Origin: Eubacterium sp.
GTDB lineage: Bacteria; Bacillota; Clostridia; Oscillospirales; Acutalibacteraceae
Length of the DNA: 64,000 nt
Direction: 5' to 3'
Assembly (NCBI GenBank): GCA_017463985.1
Contig: JAFUEH010000025.1
Coordinates: forward strand, 104,055-168,054
Part shown: piece by piece, positions 61,643 to 64,000 of the stretch
Layout: every line of letters starts with the position of its first letter
Numbering within the stretch: the first letter of the stretch is position 1
The notes under the pieces: generated by a model
The model's input: the letters and a program-made list of their open reading frames with translations, nothing else
Databases searched by the model: none
What the model was told of the DNA's origin: nothing
Program-made: the position numbers and the translations under genes

Positions 61643-62155
61643 TTATATGTTGCTCTTTGCCCATTTTGCAACGGCGTTTTCGCTTTTAGCCGCGTCCGCA
61701 CCGTGAACGGCGAGACCTTTTGAAAAATTCGCGCCCGTACAAATTTTCATTAAATCTCTTTCGCATACGCCGAGCCCGCTGCCTTCGTGCGTCATCAGTG
61801 GAAGCACCTTTTTACCTGTAAAATCAAGCCTTTCCAGTTGACTGAACACTGCCATCGGGAAGGTACCCCACCAGCACGGACCGCAAACAAAAATATTATC
61901 GTAATCCGAAATATCCTGAAGATAGTTTTTCAACTCGGGTCTTGCATTTTCACGAAGCTCTGCCTTTGCTTCCTCAATGCAGGTCATATAGGAAGCGGAA
62001 TAATCATTTACTGTTTCGATTTCAAACAAATCCGCGCCAACGGCGTTCTGAATAAACTCTGCAACGATTTCGGTATTGCCTTTTTTGAGCGGTACAATAC
62101 TGCCGTTTACATAATTTTCACCTTTTCTTGAATAATAGATAACTAAATTTTTCAT
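61643..62155 (-). CDS. Flavodoxin
   Basis: 170 residues: LVIYYSRKGENYVNG (FMN loop), FVCGPCWWGTFPMAVF, PLMTHEGSGLGVCERDL. The loop has the ENYVNG variant shared with many cluster-linked flavodoxins. It is the first gene of the ten-gene operon. GAAAGGAGCG precedes the ATG. Confidence 0.9.
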   Translation of the reverse strand: MKNLVIYYSRKGENYVNGSIVPLKKGNTEIVAEFIQNAVGADLFEIETVNDYSASYMTCIEEAKAELRENARPELKNYLQDISDYDNIFVCGPCWWGTFPMAVFSQLERLDFTGKKVLPLMTHEGSGLGVCERDLMKICTGANFSKGLAVHGADAAKSENAVAKWAKSNI

Positions 62156-62251
62156 TGAAAATCGCTCCTTTCTGATTTCAACTATATTATAAACTCAAAC
62201 AAAGCATAGAGCAATTTCAATATCAAATCGTTTTAATAAGTTTTTCTTATA

Positions 62252-62527
62252 TGCCATAGCACTCGTATTCTAACCCGCCTAAAACCGAGTATTTAAGCGA
62301 ATTTTAAAGTTTTCGTTCTTGCTTGGCGCCAGCCAAGCTGCGCCCTCAACGCTCCAAACTTCATCTTAACTCCTACGGCTTTAGGTGCTGCGCAGTTTAG
62401 AATGAGCAAATTGGGCTTAGTTCAAGGCAAAAAGCACAGTAATCCTTTTGGATTGCGAGCATTTTAAACGCAGAAATAAGTTCGATTTGCCATTCTAAAC
62501 CGTGGTTCGAATACGAGCTCTATGGCT
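62252..62527. repeat. 276-bp nested palindromic element, MITE-like
   Basis: Outer arms GCCATAGCACTCGTATTC (62253-62270, with TAACC to 62275) and their near-complement at 62504-62526 pair with few mismatches. Inner arms GTTTAGAATG and GCAAAT (62395-62411) pair perfectly with ATTTGC and CATTCTAAAC (62485-62500), apart from one extra base. Small hairpins CTTGGC/GCCAAG (62322-62337) and AATCC/GGATT (62441-62454) lie inside. No open frame fits. It separates the LysR gene from the redox operon. Confidence 0.65.
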
Positions 62528-62532
62528 AAAAA

Positions 62533-62556
62533 AACGGGCGGTAATAACCGTCCGTT
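62533..62556 (-). terminator. Terminator of right LysR gene
   Basis: AACGGGCGG (62533-62541) with CCGTCCGTT (62548-62556), one mismatch, overlapping the LysR stop; a T-run follows on the minus strand. Confidence 0.75.
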
Positions 62557-63433
62557 AAAATTTTTGCTGTAAGATTTTGATAAAAGCTTCAATATGCGGA
62601 TTTTTGTTTTGCTTATCCCAGAAGGCGCAGTAGTTTTTGCGCAGGGCTTCGCCGCGGAAGGTTAAAGGCACGCGCGTAACCGTTTCGGCATAATGCTTTG
62701 GTATGTCCTCGCTTTCAGCCGGGAAATATCCCCTGCCGCCTGCGACAAGCATCCTTGCTTCGTCAGTGGTTTCGGCAAAAACGAAATCGCTTTTTATTCC
62801 GATATAATCCCTGTAATAATCGCGCTCGTTTTCGCGTTCCTTTTCGCTTGCAACCAAAATGCAAGGCATATCCTTGAGCTGAAAAGGCTCCACGCTTTCA
62901 AGCTGGGCAATAGGGTGGCGTGAGGAGATTTCAATATTGCAGGCGGAGGTTCTTAAAATAAGATTGTTATAGGCTTTGTTAAAGGCTCTGCGCTGGTCGT
63001 TTAACACAATATCCGCCTTGTTTTCAATCAGAAGATGATACAGCTTTTCGTGGTTACCGCTCGTAATGCTGATGTTGACCTCGGGATACCTTTCGGCAAA
63101 TTCGGCAAACGCAAGCTGAATGGCAGTGGAATCATAGCTTTTAAGATAACCTACCGAAAGCGTATCGCTCCTGTCGTTTGCTATGCGCTTTGCTTCGCTG
63201 CAAATCAGTTCCAGCTCGTTGACAAGACCGAGCGTGCTTTTATAAAAGTATTCGCCTGCGGGAGTAAGGCTGAATTTGCGCCCGTTTCTCTGCAGCAGGG
63301 TAACGCCGAGCTCGTTTTCAAGCGCGCTGATTTGTTGCGAGATTGCTGATTGAGAAATATAACATTCCTCAGCTGCTTTTGTGAAGCTATTGTATTTTAT
63401 AACTGCCTGAAAATATTTAATCTGTTTAATCAT
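62555..63433 (-). CDS. LysR-family transcriptional regulator
   Basis: 292 residues. Winged helix: YFQAVIKYNSFTKAAEECY and QSAISQQISALENELGVTLL; then a substrate-binding domain (LSVGYLKSYDSTAIQLAF). It lies on the same strand upstream of the ten-gene redox operon, separated by the palindromic element, and is its likely regulator. Confidence 0.9.
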   Translation of the reverse strand: MIKQIKYFQAVIKYNSFTKAAEECYISQSAISQQISALENELGVTLLQRNGRKFSLTPAGEYFYKSTLGLVNELELICSEAKRIANDRSDTLSVGYLKSYDSTAIQLAFAEFAERYPEVNISITSGNHEKLYHLLIENKADIVLNDQRRAFNKAYNNLILRTSACNIEISSRHPIAQLESVEPFQLKDMPCILVASEKERENERDYYRDYIGIKSDFVFAETTDEARMLVAGGRGYFPAESEDIPKHYAETVTRVPLTFRGEALRKNYCAFWDKQNKNPHIEAFIKILQQKF

Positions 63434-63447
63434 AATTTCACCAAATT

Positions 63448-63480
63448 ATCAGTTTTTCTTATTGTATTAGAAAATCTGAT
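63448..63480. promoter_or_regulatory. Dyad upstream of right LysR gene
   Basis: ATCAG-TTTTTCT ... AGAAAAT-CTGAT forms an imperfect inverted repeat 15-50 bases upstream of the LysR start, a fitting place for an autoregulatory site. Confidence 0.4.
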
Positions 63481-63540
63481 ATTTGTCAATTTTGTAATTA
63501 TGTTTTTTTAACCAAGAGCGTCAATATAGGCAACTAAATG

Positions 63541-63600
63541 AGAACAGCTCTATTTCTTCTGCGTAAAGAATTCGAGTAAGAGCCTTAAACTGTTCTATTT
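63541..63600. promoter_or_regulatory. Inverted repeat containing diverged element motif
   Basis: AGAACAG (near 63541) and CTGTTCT (near 63592) bracket TTCTGCGTAAAGAATT (63557-63572), a diverged copy of the motif at 48577 and 52178. It may be a third site for the element repressor close to the right end. Confidence 0.35.
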
Positions 63601-63625
63601 TTATCTGCAAAAATGATTAACACAA

Positions 63626-63647
63626 TGACCACTTAACGACCATTTAT
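63626..63647 (+). repeat. Right tandem 11-bp repeats, putative integrase arm sites
   Basis: TGACCACTTAA and CGACCATTTAT, in the same orientation and spacing as the left pair, lie 114 bases inside the right junction. Confidence 0.6.
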
Positions 63648-63760
63648 GAAAGGAAAGCCGTAGTAAAAAAGAGCGCCAAATGAATAATTTAGCAATAAAA
63701 AGGATAATAAAAACGGCTCAAAATCGTTAAATGATACCACTTTAATAATTCCTGCGCTGT

Positions 63761-63805
63761 TTCGTAATGCGCAGGTCGCCGGTTCGAGTCCGGCCACCAG
63801 CTCCA
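63761..63805 (+). pseudogene. tRNA-Thr(CGU) 3' half with duplicated anticodon loop
   Basis: TTCGTAA (element-end copy of the core), then anticodon 3' strand TGCGC, variable AGGTC, T-arm GCCGG-TTCGAGT-CCGGC, acceptor CACCAGC, T and CCA. It completes the 5' half at 33461-33498 without mismatch. Confidence 0.93.
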
Positions 63806-63807
63806 AA

Positions 63808-63843
63808 AATCCCAAAGCAGAATTATCTGCTTTGGGATTTTTC
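63808..63843 (+). terminator. Original terminator of the split tRNA-Thr
   Basis: AAATCCCAAAGCAG with CTGCTTTGGGATTT, loop AATTAT, then T: a long perfect stem directly after the tRNA 3' half. Confidence 0.9.
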
Positions 63844-63853
63844 AATATGATTC

Positions 63854-64000
63854 GGACTCGAACCGGCGAAAAGCACACCGATTTCAGCAAAACACCTTAT
63901 AACAATATCTTAGACTTTTGCTGAAATCGGGAGCAAAGGTACAGTGTACCTTTGCGTTGTGCGTCGCGCAAATTTTTTTAAGTCCGGCCACCAGCTCCTC
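63854..64000. repeat. tRNA-Thr debris and hairpins beyond the right junction
   Basis: GGACTCGAACCGGCG (63854-63868) is the exact reverse complement of the tRNA T-arm (63777-63791). AGTCCGGCCACCAGCTCC (63981-63998) is an exact direct copy of the tRNA 3' end (63787-63804). Between them are hairpins CCGATTTCAGCAAAA/TTTTGCTGAAATCGG (63878-63930) and CAAAGGTAC/GTACCTTTG (63934-63954). No gene was found. Confidence 0.8.

Larger units (their letters stand above)
33492..63767. mobile_element. 30.3-kb composite integrative mobilizable element in tRNA-Thr
   Basis: Flanked by the 7-bp direct repeat TTCGTAA (33492-33498 and 63761-63767), which is exactly the anticodon loop of the split tRNA. Both ends carry tandem 11-bp repeats like integrase arm sites. 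Inside are a Tn916-type integrase, excisionase, relaxase, relaxase accessory protein and LexA-like repressor, but no visible conjugation (type IV secretion) genes, so transfer would need a helper. The rest is redox, hydrolase and regulatory cargo. Base composition is visibly more AT-rich than the host side. Confidence 0.88.

Noticed and set aside
33492-63767. Prophage
   Set aside because: An integrase and a LexA-like repressor occur, but no capsid, portal, terminase or tail gene; the relaxase points to a mobilizable element.
63633-63890. Minus-strand frame of 85 codons with a LVAGLEPAT-type stretch
   Set aside because: It is antisense to the tRNA 3' half and its terminator; this peptide pattern arises from reading tRNA backwards and is a well-known false gene.
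1-64000. CRISPR array
   Set aside because: No series of equal repeats with spacers was seen; the only tandem repeats are the 11-bp pairs and the protein-coding choline-binding repeats.

Overview
The window reads as a Firmicutes (Clostridia) chromosome of roughly even base composition up to about 33.4 kb, followed by a more AT-rich integrated element of about 30.3 kb. Gene content and order (dprA-topA-trmFO, rnc-smc-ftsY, yhbY-nadD-yqeK-rsfS, strong Shine-Dalgarno sites, consensus sigma-A promoters, choline-binding-type repeats) suggest a gut Clostridia/Oscillospirales-like organism. That placement is inference; no rRNA is present to confirm it.

Region 1 (1-33.4 kb) is mostly core genome. It holds the end of an ABC exporter, a TetR-type regulator, an ECF sigma factor with its membrane anti-sigma partner, a secreted CHAP-like protein behind a structured leader, rpsU, aroQ, efp, an HD hydrolase with a Ca2+/cation antiporter, a CapA-like protein, glnA, and a Mbeg1-like lipase. 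A long information-processing run follows: a SpoU methylase, dprA, topA, trmFO, rnc, an Elp3-like radical SAM protein, smc, ftsY, rdgB, yhbY, nadD, yqeK, rsfS and leuS. It ends with a choline-binding-repeat protein, a YfcE-type phosphodiesterase, lgt, folD and pncC.

Region 2 (33.49-63.77 kb) is an integrative element inserted exactly in the 7-nt anticodon loop of a tRNA-Thr(CGU) gene. The 5' half of that tRNA lies at 33461-33498 and its matching 3' half at 63761-63805. The element carries a complete, sequence-distinct tRNA-Thr(CGU) at 33540-33615, just inside the left junction and downstream of the host tRNA promoter. Both ends carry a tandem pair of 11-bp repeats (TGACCATCTAT type), likely integrase arm sites. 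The element is composite. From left to right it contains a TetR/metallo-beta-lactamase/HdeD/SDR operon; a scar of an integrase 3' end; a TetR/oleate hydratase pair; a seven-gene redox operon (Fe-alcohol dehydrogenase, two esterases, two flavodoxins, SDR, aldo/keto reductase) divergent from a LysR gene; a mobilization core (integrase, excisionase, MobP-type relaxase and accessory protein, winged-helix protein, zinc-ribbon protein, LexA-like repressor); a GH39 glycosidase flanked by direct repeats; and a second LysR-associated ten-gene redox operon (flavodoxins, SDR, three aldo/keto reductases, NTF2-like protein, FMN reductase, heme-type membrane protein, cupin fusion).

Working idea: the two redox operons look like NAD(P)H- and flavin-dependent stress or detoxification modules (aldehyde/quinone-type substrates, plus fatty-acid hydration) carried by a mobilizable element under LexA-like and TetR/LysR control. 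Substrates cannot be read from the sequence. Region 3 (63.8-64.0 kb) is host sequence again, with the original tRNA terminator and several further tRNA fragments and inverted repeats.
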